A DNA stretch of 64,000 nt from Catonia carolina (Eukaryota > Arthropoda > Insecta > Hemiptera > Achilidae): the NCBI GenBank assembly GCA_035578175.1, contig JAQMRL010000006.1, positions 62,722,501 to 62,786,500 of the forward strand, written 5' to 3'. The notes beneath the pieces are model-generated. The model did not search any database. It was not told where the DNA came from and saw nothing but the letters and a program-made list of their open reading frames with translations. Position 1 is the first letter of the stretch; every line of letters starts with the position of its first letter. The translations under genes were made by a program, and so were the position numbers. Of this stretch, positions 1 to 11,117 are shown piece after piece.

Positions 1-1313
1 GAGATTAGATGTCAAAATCCTTCCAGCGCAATTAAGAAGTAAAAACAAACTATAGTATGCACTTCTTAGAATTTTTTATAAATTTTTCAGTACGTTTTAT
101 TATACGATTATGTTACTTTAATGTGTTTTTGAAATGTTTATTTTGTATCCATTTTATATCCAATATCATTTTTTGTAGAGGTTAACCGACACTTTACCTA
201 TAAGTTGTGGGTTAAAGTATATTCAGTTTTATACAGGAAGGAAATAGCCCTTCCTATCGGACGCCGCCGGTTATGTATTAACCACCTCCTGACCTATAAC
301 AGTATGGTTTTCAATAATAGGGTGCATGACGAAGAAGAAGGAAAGCTATGGTGGTGGTATGGATAAAGCTACGATGATGATCATGAAGGTTGTGGCGTGC
401 TTAGCGTCTTTCACTTTACTCTACAACATAACCTAACTTATTTCCAACAACCGACCCTTTCTCCTTTTTCCTAGCCTACTTACTCTACCCTACTTCATCT
501 CTTCCACCATTGTACGTCTTCAGTCTTGTCTGTTAGCTAGCGCGACCAGTGTAAACTCGATTTCATGCTAGATAAAGCACTTTGCATTTTCTCTTATTTT
601 CTTTTTCTTTAAGAAAATCCTTCTTCTTCGTTCTTTCTTTATCTTCTCATCTCACTTTTAACACATTCTTTCTTCTTCTTCTACTGACAACTCCTACAGA
701 TTTATTACAATATCTGATAATACCCAACTGTATTGTAAACAAATACTGAAAAGATACACTGCTCAAATAACTATCCAAATGCATTATTTTGTTGTTTTTT
801 GTATTTGTCTAGATGTAAACCTAAAATGTTTTCACTCGGTTTTTTAGAATGATTTATTAACTGTTAAAAACCATTCAGATGAAATTATCATGACTTTAGT
901 AGGTTACAATTTATTTTCTTTATTTTCATCTCGTGTATTTTAGAAAGTCTATTGTTTACACCCATTCAGTTATCAAACTTAAACTTCATATAAAAGAAAA
1001 TTTTTATAGAATTTCTTACAACTTTTACAAGATTAATAGATATTTACAGGGGAAAATACAAATGAATCCATTTTAAATCAATTTAAAATACGACTCACAG
1101 ATTCGCACAAAAAAGAAATTGAATTCTCACAGATTTTATTTTTTAGATTTATACTACAGTACTACTTTGTAAAGCTGTTGAACATTGTGTCAAAATTTAG
1201 ATGTCAAAGTTAAATGTTAAAAACATTAGATACTAAATATGTAATTATATTTGGGAATGAATAATTTAGTGGAATTTTGGCCTGATTGGCTTCTTCATTG
1301 CTATTATATTCTT
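1..1313. other. AT-rich DNA without a recognisable gene
   Basis: No open frame of useful length or known motif is visible on either strand. Two local features stand out. Positions about 240-480 are less AT-rich and carry short purine and GAT/GGT triplet runs. Positions about 590-690 are a pyrimidine-rich stretch of CTT-type repeats. I cannot assign a function to either. Confidence 0.6.
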
Positions 1314-1326
1314 AGAATGAAACAAT

Positions 1327-1711
1327 TGCCCACAACGGGCAGGTGAAGTGTTAAATTAATTGCACTCGAACTGTTAGTTCCATAGCTGCAAAAAAATAGT
1401 TCTGTTTCTTATTACATAGTCAGCCAATTATATAACTGAACTCTTTAAGAAAAAAAGAGGTAGAGGTGTAAAAGACACTAGTCAGAGTTATCTTCTCTGA
1501 GAGTAATGAATTTCACTATAAAGCCAGACTCTGTGGTGAATGAAGTGAAGGTGTTATTTTCAGGGTGGAAATTAGGTGCTTTTCGGAGGCCCCTGGCATT
1601 CTGATTAGCATACTCTTTAAACTCAGTGCGGAATAGTAAACCACCTCACTCCTCGTTTTTACTTAGTAAATCCTCTACAGGTTCAACCTTTCGGCTGTTA
1701 CCTAAACAACA
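1327..1711 (+). mobile_element. SINE-A copy 1, full length, with 13-bp TSD
   Basis: This is the best delimited copy of a repeat of about 390 bp seen twelve times in the window. It opens with a block resembling ACAACGGGCAGGTGAAGTG and closes with GCTG(A)TGACCTAAACAACAA. The direct repeat AGAATGAAACAAT occurs at 1314-1326 and again at 1712-1724, exactly flanking the element. That is the target-site duplication expected of target-primed retroposition. No RT or other conserved protein is encoded. I see no clear A box near the 5' end, so a tRNA origin is not supported. The promoter class is unknown. Confidence 0.75.
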
Positions 1712-1724
1712 AGAATGAAACAAT

Positions 1725-2066
1725 AGGTGACTGAACTATTAAAAAAGAGAAGAGGTAGATATGTAAAAGACTGCAGTCAAAGTTGTCTCCCCTGAGAGTA
1801 ATTATTCCATCATTATCAGCCTGTCCGTGAATTAAATTCCTGTAAACGAATGAAAACTGAATGAAATGAATGAATGGCTCGTAGGCCTAGTGAATAAAGT
1901 GAAGATATTATTTGCAGGGTGGAAAGCAGATGCTTTTCAGAGGGCCTGGCATGCTGATAAGCATACTTTTCACTCAATAAGGAAAACAATTGTAAACCAC
2001 CTCATCGTTTTACTTAGTCATCTAATGGTTCAATCACCTTTCGCCTGATGACCTAAACAACATAAT
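1725..2066 (+). mobile_element. SINE-A copy 2, 5'-truncated
   Basis: It begins inside the SINE-A consensus (TGACTGAACTATT...) and runs to the shared 3' end GATGACCTAAACAAC. Copy 1 inserted just upstream, and its right TSD abuts this copy. An open frame at 1866-2048 is only the conserved SINE-A core read in one frame and should not be annotated as a protein. Confidence 0.75.
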
Positions 2067-2261
2067 TAAAAATTATCTAAATACTCAACAGACGTAGAGA
2101 ATGTATAAAAATGACAGTTTAGATTTCAATATGATGTGACTGAATTACGAGTAATTGTATATTTTACAAATGTTTAATTAATATTGAAACATGGTAGACT
2201 AAGGAAACTTCATTGTAACTTCAATAATATTTTCTAGGAAGATAGTTTTCAATAAACAATT

Positions 2262-2323
<62 letters not shown>

Positions 2324-2815
2324 CGGCAAGATAAACAAGTACATGTTAAATTGAAATTTTTTTTTATTGTACTAAAAATTAAAACAACTGAGTTTAGTTA
2401 ACTAATTTTTGTACGGAGCTATTTTATTTCTGTTATTTCTGGGAATTCAAGAGAATAGCGTTGTGACTAACAACAATTGTGCCTTAATTAATGAATGTTG
2501 TCATGTTCAATAGTAACAACGTTATAGAACAATATTTTACAACGCATATAAAATTAGCTTTAAAGGAAACTCAGTTTTGTACTGTTCTGCAAATAATTAA
2601 TTTGTCATATATGCAGACAACTGATTGATATTTTCAATGTGTTTTATTTCATATTGATAGGTATATTTAAAACTAACAAATGCTTATTAATTTTAAGGTG
2701 GAGTAGATTCTCATTTATGCGTAAATTACTTCTTTGCTGGCTGTAAAAAGAATCATTTGTTTACTGTTCTGGGATTTTTTTATGGATTATCTTTGTTTTA
2801 AACATTAATGTTAAG
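2067..2815. other. AT-rich DNA with a TA microsatellite
   Basis: Gene-free AT-rich sequence. Positions about 2262-2321 are an almost pure (TA)n run interrupted once by a C. Nothing else was recognised. Confidence 0.7.
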
Positions 2816-3030
2816 GTGGACTTCCGTGCATCGCGACAGCAGCAGGTGACAGAGACAGACGACAGAGTAATGTGGTTCTCATACACCGCGACACACTGGT
2901 TCAGTGGTTTTGGGAAGAATTCATTCCGTAGACCGCGACAGGCGACACAAAGTATCTTTTGTCGCGCACTGTGTCGCTCTAAACAAGAGACACTATCGGT
3001 TTCGAACCAATAGTGTTGCAGAGTTTAGTT
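2816..3030 (+). repeat. GC-richer island with repeated CGCGACA motif
   Basis: This block of about 200 bp stands out from its AT-rich surroundings. It contains CGCGACA near 2831, 2888 and 2935, the related GGCGACA near 2942, and inverted forms (TGTCGCG, TGTGTCGC) near 2960-2980. Clusters of short direct and inverted motifs like this are typical of transposon ends, but I could not identify a family. Two overlapping short open frames run through it and look like chance. Confidence 0.4.
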
Positions 3031-3093
3031 CGCAGTTTATTAAAGAAATATATAAAAAAACACAGTGCAATATTTACATTGTCTTTTAATTTT

Positions 3094-3282
3094 ATTATTT
3101 ATTTATTTAACATTGCATCAACTGCAATGGTCATAAGCGACGACGTTGAGGTGTAACTGAGAGAGGATGAAATGATTTTTTTATCTTGTAACGTATGAAA
3201 ATATGCCGTGACTGGGTGGGATTTGAACCCACGACCGCATGATAGGAGACGACCACGTTACCAACTACGCCAATGCGGTCGG
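3094..3282 (-). mobile_element. SINE-B copy 1, tRNA-headed, with 14-bp TSD
   Basis: Read on the minus strand, it begins with a tRNA-like head. The A-box region is TGGCGTAGTTGG, followed by a perfect T-arm (GTGGG, loop TTCAAAT, CCCAC) that contains the B box. A body follows that ends GTTGATGCAATGTTAAA, then a TAAA-type tail. The direct repeat TGTCTTTTAATTTT flanks the element perfectly at 3080-3093 and 3283-3296, proving retroposition. The head does not form a good acceptor stem, so it is not a functional tRNA gene. The CCT-like anticodon-loop region loosely suggests a tRNA-Arg ancestor; this is weak. Confidence 0.8.
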
Positions 3283-3296
3283 TGTCTTTTAATTTT

Positions 3297-3752
3297 GTTT
3301 ATGATTATATTGTTATACTGGAACCTTTCACTATAGACGATGACAAGACATTAACCTCATCACTCAAAATCCTCCAATTTTTGAGATACAGTAATTCTTT
3401 TGTATGATTTAGATTTTAATTCATTACTGATTAAAAATATAATAAATTAAACTGCGTTTTATTTAAGCGACAATAACTCCTAAATGTTTCTTCATCACCA
3501 ACTAAGTGATTCTTTATCAACACATTGTAGTCACCTTTATTAAATCTTGCTTTAAAAATGATACGAGTATTTTAAGGGAAAAAATCTGTCAAAATACGCT
3601 TTAAAATTGCATTTTCTTAATAGATTTATAAAATTATTTATTTCATAATTTATTAAAAACCTAAAAGGATTCGATGAATCAAACATTTGGTTTAGGGGCG
3701 TGTTGGCAGGCCATGAAACAAGATGGCCTCCCGGCACTTGCCTGGGAAATTA
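3297..3752. other. AT-rich DNA, no gene recognised
   Basis: No coding signal was found. About 80 bp at 3674-3750 are less AT-rich (it includes ACAAGATGGCC, also found in the tandem array at 52.9-53.8 kb), just outside the pogo-like element. Confidence 0.5.
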
Positions 3753-5118
3753 GAGGAAAGGCACCAAAACCGACATACTATTTTGTGTTTGGTTGTATTT
3801 CAAGAAGTGAATGGCACAAATTACATTTTGAATACATTAGTGTGTGCAGAATTTCAATTATAATTGTTATCCAAGGTCAAATACAACGTAACAAAATTAC
3901 ATTTTTCAGGACACAAATTTTTTTAACAATAAACCCAACTGGTGCATACAAAAAATGGGTTCCTAAACCGACATACAACATACAACATTATAAAAATATA
4001 GAAGAAAACCCAGTTATTGTATATTTAATATTTTATTGGACATTTTTATTACATAAATGATTATTGTTGTGATGAAAACGATATTTTAGATCATAATTAC
4101 AAATGATAATATATTTTTTTACATTAAATTAATCTATTTACAAAAGTCACAAATATAAATTTCCTTTTCGTCGCCTGCACACAAATTGTGAGCCCACTCA
4201 TTATACATGACACATTTAATCCAGAGTTCCCCACTCTGATCATCGGAAAAGCGTCTTTGACAGAATATACATGCATCTGCACCATCAGGGATAGTGGGTT
4301 TACAAATTTTTTCTGATGAACTATCTTCCCCACTAAGGTTGTCAGTGTACGGCTCTTTAAAAACATTTTCGTTTGTCTTTCAATTAGCACTTTTACCACT
4401 TCCAAATCCAATGTTCTTTTACGCGAAGTAGGATTTTCTCTTTTTTCAGTAGCGCCACAAGCTTCTTGGGGTGCTTTTTCAACTTTATTTTTATTTTTAG
4501 CATGATGTCTTTTCTCCATCAAAACATTTTTATACGGCGACGACGTTATAACTATAGCCTCAACTGCTTTGCGGCCTCTATTTGAACTTTTCTTTTTAGA
4601 TATTGGAATGGGAAATATCTGGTAAGGACTAATATCATAAGATATGGAAAATCTTGTTTCAAATGGGGATATTTCATTTGGGTTTAGGGTACCATAAAAA
4701 TAACGGTATGTCGGTTTATGCATCCCGAAACGCATGTATATCGGTTTAGGAACACAACAATACATTTACTTAACCTTAAATTTTACAAAAACTGAAGTAA
4801 TGAGTGCCGTATTAAATATGTAGTTAGAATCCGAATTTAATGTAGAATAAAACTGTGTATTTATAAATATATTACTCATCTTCCAATAATCACGAAAAAA
4901 TGTTCTTTTCAAAGTATAAACAATTCTGAGAAGTCGCAAAAACAATAATCACTCACAACAACCACAACACATTGTGAAATATGGCCGATGATGCTTGCAA
5001 GGCATCATGGGATTGCTACAAATGTATTTCACTAATAACCGCTAGATGAAAGGACTAATTCCTCAAAATAACCAAGTGTGTCGGTTTAGGGAACCTATGT
5101 CAGTTTTGGAGCACTTCC
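3753..5118 (-). mobile_element. Pogo-like DNA transposon, 1.37 kb, partial
   Basis: Imperfect terminal inverted repeats of about 23 bp bound the element. The left end reads GGAAAGGCACCAAAACCGAC at 3755, and the reverse complement of the right end (5096-5118) reads GGAAGTGCTCCAAAACTGAC. TA dinucleotides flank both ends. The minus strand carries the C-terminal part of a transposase, described separately. The motif CCTAAACCGACATA or close variants recurs near 3765, 3962, 4714, 4738 and 5080 in both orientations, mostly toward the ends, as subterminal transposase-binding repeats often do. The N-terminal DNA-binding and DDE regions are missing, so the element is an internal deletion derivative. 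Confidence 0.65.
4126..4765 (-). pseudogene. Pogo-like transposase C-terminus with degenerate PHD finger
   Basis: One frame (4124-4765) begins with a segment like the region after the DDE domain in insect pogo/jerky-type transposases: ISPYQIFPIP, a basic GRKAVEAIVITSSPYKN block and a Lys/Glu-rich linker. The frame is then broken. A second minus-strand frame from about 4378 down to the stop at 4126 continues as an acidic linker and a C4HC3-type finger: CIFC, then ELWIKCVMYNEWAH, WAHNLC and CDFC followed by Lys and stop. PHD-type fingers at the C-terminus are known in this transposase group. The fourth zinc ligand appears as Tyr (KCVMY), so the finger is probably dead. I infer one frameshift and one in-frame stop between the parts. 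This is a relic, not a host PHD gene. Confidence 0.6.
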
Positions 5119-6814
5119 TAAGTTGCAACTTATTTCTTCAGTCTTTAAAAATGGTAAAATGTGTCTTTTAATACGCGTTTTTATTATAGAAAACTTATCA
5201 TGTTACCACGAACGAATATTTTTCATAATTTTATACTGCTCGTTTTAGTGCAAAGGGAATTTCAGATTTTAAATAAATCTGTATCACTGGTTTTAACCTT
5301 CTCAGCTGTTGGTTCAGCTTTCTAACCAACTGTTGATGGGAAATTTATTTGTTTGTGTACAGTTTATTTTTCATATGTGCCACCTTGCTTTTCGTCTTTT
5401 CCCGTAAATTTAGATTTTAACTTTTAGGTACATTTTCTCAGAAACCATTAAACCTTCCAGGGTGAAATGTTTACCAGTTAATTATCTTGTATACGAGTAT
5501 CTACATACACCGATATTTTTATGACTTTCTTAGTTGCTCCAAAGATTAGTAATACGCAAAAAACGTAGAAAAATGTGTAAAAATAATATTTACCTATTCG
5601 TTACTTTTTTTAAATGTTATGATACAAAAGATTAAATTGCAAAAAGTCAGTAGCTAGAAAAAACCCGACAACTATAACTGTGTAAAGCTTATTTTTTAAT
5701 CTGTTACCAACCCTGTGAAAAATGTACCTAAAAAGAACAAATTTAACATTGGGGGATACAAAGGACGGTATCCCCTTATAGGTTTTGACCTTTTTAATTC
5801 TTCCATTTTCGGTTTCTATGTATTTTTTGGTTTCAGTTATATCATTTTTTTATACCTTCCGTCTTTTCAAACGAGATTTGTAGTTCTGTTTTTCCTGCTA
5901 TATCTGAGCATTTCTAATTGATTGAAGAAGTTTAATAATATATATATTTTTAATTTTTAGGTTAGCCATACGTAAATTTTCCTACGAGATATCTATGATT
6001 TTTTTTAAATTAAAAATATTTTCCAATAACGTTGAGATAAATTATAATGACAGAAATTATGAATCCCTATGATCTGAAAGCAATATGTTATACGAAAAAT
6101 TACCACCCTTGAAAACTGTTCCATGTACTATATAAATCACATAAAAACAATCGTTTCGGTTTCCATATAGAGGTTTTTCTCTGCATCTTTTATCCGTACA
6201 CGTCTGTTGAAAAACTTACCGTTGACGTAAAATCAATAATACATTTCCTGCGAAACGTTTTCAATTTCAGATACGATACACGTGTAATTTTTAATTAAAT
6301 AACAGCATTTACTGAAAATTACTTTATTAATAAACGAAAAATATTATTTATCAATTTCATTCTGTATCACAGATAATTTTTAATTACAAAAATGGTTTTA
6401 TTTTGTTATTTTTCTTTCGTATACTACAAATACAGCCTATTTAGAAATTTAATACGTATTATAAAAAATAATTTTTGATGCTCAATTTCATCCACAATTT
6501 TTATGTAAAAACTTATTAAATCTTACTAATTGTTGATTGTTTGTGGTTTTGATCCAAATAATATTTTTTAGAATATAATATTAAACAAAAATTATTCAAA
6601 ATAATTTTTAAAAAATCCGTTTATGTTGTCAGGTTAATATTGTAACACCTAAGCCTAGATTAATTTGGTATCTGGGTTTAATATATAATAAACAAACTTA
6701 GGGTAATTACAGTTATTTATTGATAAAATTAACAATTACAATATTAATGATTAATGTAGCTTACTAACAAACAATACTGCATAAATGAATGTAAAAAAGT
6801 TTTATTCGTTTTTC
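5119..6814. other. AT-rich DNA, no gene recognised
   Basis: About 1.7 kb of very AT-rich sequence. The only open frame above 60 codons (5715-5921) is low-complexity, Phe-rich and matches nothing I know. No repeats shared with the rest of the window were seen. Confidence 0.6.
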
Positions 6815-7200
6815 TAAAAAATCTCTCAGAAAATTACTTCACGGCTGTCATTTCACTATTTACACCTTTCAGGGTTACTAAAAATTTACATTTGCATGCT
6901 AACCGTATTGTTGTCGAATATGAACTCCAAGAAGTAGATTAAGGGAATCTTTTATTGCATTGTCATTGTTTTCGTTCATTTGCCGATGAAAACAGTACTT
7001 AGGTGTTGGGTCGTGTTTATTTTATTTATAAGGTGTGGTTTCACTTGGATAACTATGTTAGTAGTCAAAATTGTAGAATTTTGACCAGTAAAATTCCTTA
7101 CGTGTTTCACGAACGACCATTACAAGCATGAAAAATTGTTTGTTGTGTGATCTTTTCGGTGTTGAGTAATAGGATTTTTATTTTTTGAAAAATCTGTGGG
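6815..7200 (+). repeat. Repeat U, copy 1 (unclassified)
   Basis: This segment is homologous to 32345-32615. Shared blocks include TTTCACTTGGATAACTATG versus TTTTACTTGGATAGCTATA, a run around ACGTGTTTCACGAACG, and TGTTTG(T/G)TG(T/C)G(T/C)GATCT. No ends, tail or coding capacity are visible. It is a dispersed repeat of unknown class. Confidence 0.5.
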
Positions 7201-7329
7201 TAGGGTGGTGTGTAGGTAATGTAACTGTGAAATGTTGAGTGCATTGTTTTGTTCAAATCTGTACATTTGCATTTGATGGGTTACTGTTGACAGGCGCTCA
7301 AAATGACATAGGAAGCACAAACTGACAAT

Positions 7330-7500
7330 AGACAAAGTTATAATACGACTAACCAGGAACTATGTAGTTTCCAACCGTCACACGTAAAACATATCCAAGC
7401 AATACAAAATAAAATGCTCCGATCGATGTTCTGTGTGTGGCTATCGACACACCTCATACGTTTCAAACAAAAGTTCAAATTAACTTTCAAATACCACAGT
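7330..7500 (+). pseudogene. Possible Jockey-type LINE fragment
   Basis: A plus-strand frame near 7378-7425 reads PSHVKHIQAIQNKMLRSMF. This matches the pattern SH.K.IQ..QNK.LR that follows the RT thumb in Jockey-clade pol proteins. Flanking frames are broken. It is a short relic, called on one motif only. Confidence 0.4.
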
Positions 7501-7637
7501 CAAATAACAAAATAAAACTACAGCGGAAAATGCTATTCAGAAGAAAGCGCTATCGATACAATCTTACTGGAAGGCATTCGAATTTACCACTGAAACATAC
7601 TTATCTATAAATACTTGACAAGACTTATTTAAAAATA

Positions 7638-8572
7638 TGAGATGTGATTGTAAATAACGAGACTGACGTTGTAAAACATTTTATTTTTATTTTATACATA
7701 ATCACTTATTGTCACCTTCAATATACACTCCTTCTCTATCCCTACAACGCTTTATGCAAATTTTCCATTGTTGTAAACAGTTCTGGAAGTCATCTTCTGT
7801 CAGCTCCTTCAGGATACGTGCCTCTTTCTCTTTTACAGCTTCCACAGAGTCAAGTCTTGTCCTTTTTAATGCAGATTTCACCTTAGGGAACAGGTAGAAG
7901 TCACATGGTGCAAGATCTGGTATATAAGGTGGATGTTCTCACACTGAGATGCTGGATGCTAGGAACCTCTTGACAGATAACGCGGAAAGAGCTGGCGCAT
8001 TGTCTTGGTGGAGAACCCATGATTTGTCCTTCCACATTTCGATGCGTTTTTTCCTTACTCTTTGACGTAGTTTAGAAAGTACCTCAAGGTAGTAATATTG
8101 AATAATTGTTTGACCTTCAGGAACCCAGTGAAGGTACACAATCCCATGGATATAAAAAAACAATCATCATTGCTTTAAATTTTGACTTGCTCATTCGAGC
8201 TTTCTTGGCTCTTGGTGAAGTTCGGCTCTGCCAGTGCATGGATCGGCGCTTCGTTTCCGGATCATAAGTAAAAAACCACGTTTCATCACTGTTATTATCG
8301 TTTCCAAAAAATTTGGGTCATTTTCAATCGCGTACAAAGTGCCAGTACAAACATTTTTTCGAGCTTTATTTCAAACATTTTTGAGCAGCACGTGTCCTGA
8401 AGGAGCTGACAGAAGATGACTTCCAGCACTGTTTCCAACAATGGAAAATTCGCATGGAGCATTGTATGGATAGAGAAGGAGTGTATATTGAAGGCGACAA
8501 TAGGCGATTATGTATAAAATAAAAATAAAATGTTTTACAACGTCAGTCTCGTTATTTAATAGCCACACCTCG
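7638..8572 (-). mobile_element. Mariner-derived MITE family M, copy 1, with long inverted ends
   Basis: TA flanks both ends (7636-7637, 8573-8574). The right end, reverse-complemented, reads CGAGGTGTGGCTATTAAATA; the left end is a diverged version. The first and last ~180 bp are inverted copies of each other, and both encode the transposase C-terminus (KELTEDDFQHC, then REGVYIEGDN). The centre (minus strand, 7939-8163) is transposase from MWKDKSW to HQDNAPA and beyond. The frame breaks at a run of seven T in front of YIHG or its equivalent. Same architecture and lesion as the copy at 28235. Non-autonomous. Confidence 0.8.
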
Positions 8573-10415
8573 TACATTATATGAAATATAAATAAGATGC
8601 TATAATTGACACAAATGTATATTTTAAACAAAAGATTTTACGTTTAGTCACATGTTAACCACACGTTTCACAAAAGAGATGCTGGAATAAAGATCCCATT
8701 TATAAATAACAACGGTTTGCTGCTGGGTGATTTTCTATTAAGAGTCAAACAAGACTTTTAACATCTACAAAATAAAAAATACTTCTAAATTTATTAAATT
8801 ACTGCCGAAATTGGTTCTAGGGCCTACATAAAGAATTTTGTTTTTTTAAATACGTCACTTGGATTAAATTTATTCATTGTCTTGTACAAAGAAATTTGCA
8901 CTGTAAATTAATGTTTATAAAAATAATAATTATAATAATGTAATATTTGTTTTTCTTTTTTGAGTTCAGCCTTAAATGGAATCTCATTTGCATTTATGTT
9001 TTGAATAAACTCATTTTTTTACTTGAAATATCATCTTGTCTAAATATTTCGTTGTAGAATTTGCTTGAAAGAAATATTAATATTAATTAGAAATATTAAT
9101 TTGAGCTTATTATCATATTAACATAATGGATACGATGATTAAAGTTTTTATGTTTTTTATCCTCTTGAGAGGCGAATATTTGATATGTGATTGTATTTAC
9201 TTAAGTTACTTTTTTGCATTTTTGTTAAAATTTGTCTTGTACCTGCAAAATCTACAACAGCTTTGTTTGTGGATTTTCAGGGGTGCGAATTTGGTTACAG
9301 TTTTTGAACCATAATTTAAATATCTATAAATCTTAAATACCTAAAAATGTATTTGGAAGGCAGAAGCAGAAGCTTCATGAACACAGAAATAATAAATACA
9401 TAAATTCATATACCGGAGGTTCAGCTAAGTTGCTTAAATTTACTAAATTAAATATATCCACATTGGTTTTCTTATATTATAATATATTCTGTAACTTTGT
9501 ACTTTGTGTGTTACTTTATATGCTCAGCAAAAGTGTTTTTTTATTATACCTACTTACCAGCTGATATAAAATAAATATGTACCAAATATTAACTTTCAAA
9601 CTTCATAAGGTGTTCACCATTTAATATTATATTAACTTTTTTGTTTTTTTTTAACCTGTTCCTTGCATTTTATTTTTATTTGTTTTTTTTTTATTTATAT
9701 TTTGTTACAATCTAATATTATTTAATTATCTTAATAAATTATTGTAGAGCCAAAAATAAGATGATTGTTGTTTTTATTGTCCTCCCTAAACAGCCAAGCG
9801 AATTGAGGTAACGACAATTCTTTTCTTTCGTCACGTGTGCCTCGTGTATAGGGTATATCTACTAAGAGCACGTGAATTATATTACAACTGTGACAAAATC
9901 TAATAAAGTGAAAGTGTGTTCGAGAATTCTCTTGCAGGACTGAGATTTTAAATGTGTTAGTGTACGTAATAATATTTGATAAATCGGGTTATTTACAAGA
10001 ATTGTTTAGAAATATTGCGTACAAATGATTATTTATAGTACATGGCTATTATTTACATAATTAACTCTTTTTTATGGCGTTATAATGAGTCAGCTTAAGT
10101 AACTGTTCTTCAAAATGTTTTCTTGATGCTTTGGACGGTCTCTTGGTGTAACAGTCTCGATCCCCGTCAAGTCTGATATTCTTTAATCATTCATTGTTAT
10201 CTCACTCCTTTCAACGTCAATATATTATTATTAATATTATTAATGAAAGAAAAACAGTTGGACGTAAAATGAAAGCAAGATCTTTGTGTTTTTAGGTATA
10301 CGCAGCGCTTTATTATTTTCAAAAGTGTAGTTAATTTTATTTTCCAAAATTAATGATTATATTAGGTAATGAATGTGAATTAGCATTTATTGAGATATAT
10401 TATATCTCAATACAT
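8573..10415. other. AT-rich DNA, no gene recognised
   Basis: Gene-free. A 25-bp palindrome centred at 10400 (arms TATTGAGATATA) lies just before the LTR-like sequence. A less AT-rich patch at about 9780-9930 contains two CACGTG/TCACGTG-type motifs of unknown meaning. Confidence 0.55.
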
Positions 10416-11117
10416 TGTGACACTTATCTCTAAGGTCTTATTCGGGATCTGAGTAAAATAAAATAATTTACGCACATAAGTTGAAATTTGCAGTATTTAT
10501 TACAACTAAAAAATTACAATTAATAAAGTGTCTAAAATCTACATTATTATTAATTATTTTATGCTTATAATAAATAACAAACTAATTATAATTAACTAAA
10601 AACAATTAATAAACTTAACCAATTTATTAAAGACCACTTACAAAAGATACAGAAATAACGCTAAAATATAAACAGTAATTAACATAACGGTGACCTTCTC
10701 TAATGCACTGTTATGCACTACGCAATTCGCTCACTGAATCACAGACAAATCGAAACTAAACTGCCCGTAATCAAACCGGCTGCTTACACAGGTGGGCTTC
10801 GGATTTTCGATGTAATAATTAAAATAAAAACCTTCTGATGGCTTCTGCGTAAATCTTAACAAACTGTAAACAAATTAGGATTGAATAAAAGGTTTTACAA
10901 TCTATCAATCAGTCAAGGAAAATTATCTAAATAGGTACCCGGCTCTTTCAAAATAACCGTTGAACAATAGGCAGGACTACCTGTACTACCTACATAACGA
11001 TTTATAACTATTTCTTGGAAACCCTATTTATTACTCTAAGTATTTACGTTAACAGTTTTAAATGTATGGTTCTCCTCAAAAATTCTCGAACACGCATTCC
11101 CTTTAGATAATACCACA
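10416..11117. mobile_element. LTR-like sequence, relative of the solo LTR at 39.6 kb
   Basis: It starts TGTGACACTTATCTCTAAGG and shares order and blocks with 39648-40299: TATTTATTACAACTAAAA, AACTAATTATAAT, a CTCACTGA region, and AAACTGTAAACAAAT. The right end is uncertain; I place it at a CCACA near 11117 only by length. Strong divergence suggests an old solo LTR. Confidence 0.5.

Noticed and set aside
2262..2321. TA repeat as a replication or matrix-attachment element
   Set aside because: A simple microsatellite explains it; nothing else supports a function.
3200..3282. Functional tRNA gene on the minus strand
   Set aside because: The T-arm is perfect, but the acceptor stem cannot pair. 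The unit continues into the SINE-B body and is bounded by a TSD.
3674..4060. 128-codon plus-strand open frame
   Set aside because: It crosses the left border of the pogo-like element, lies antisense to the direction of the transposase and includes the repeated CCGACATA motif (read as PKPTY). A gene is unlikely.
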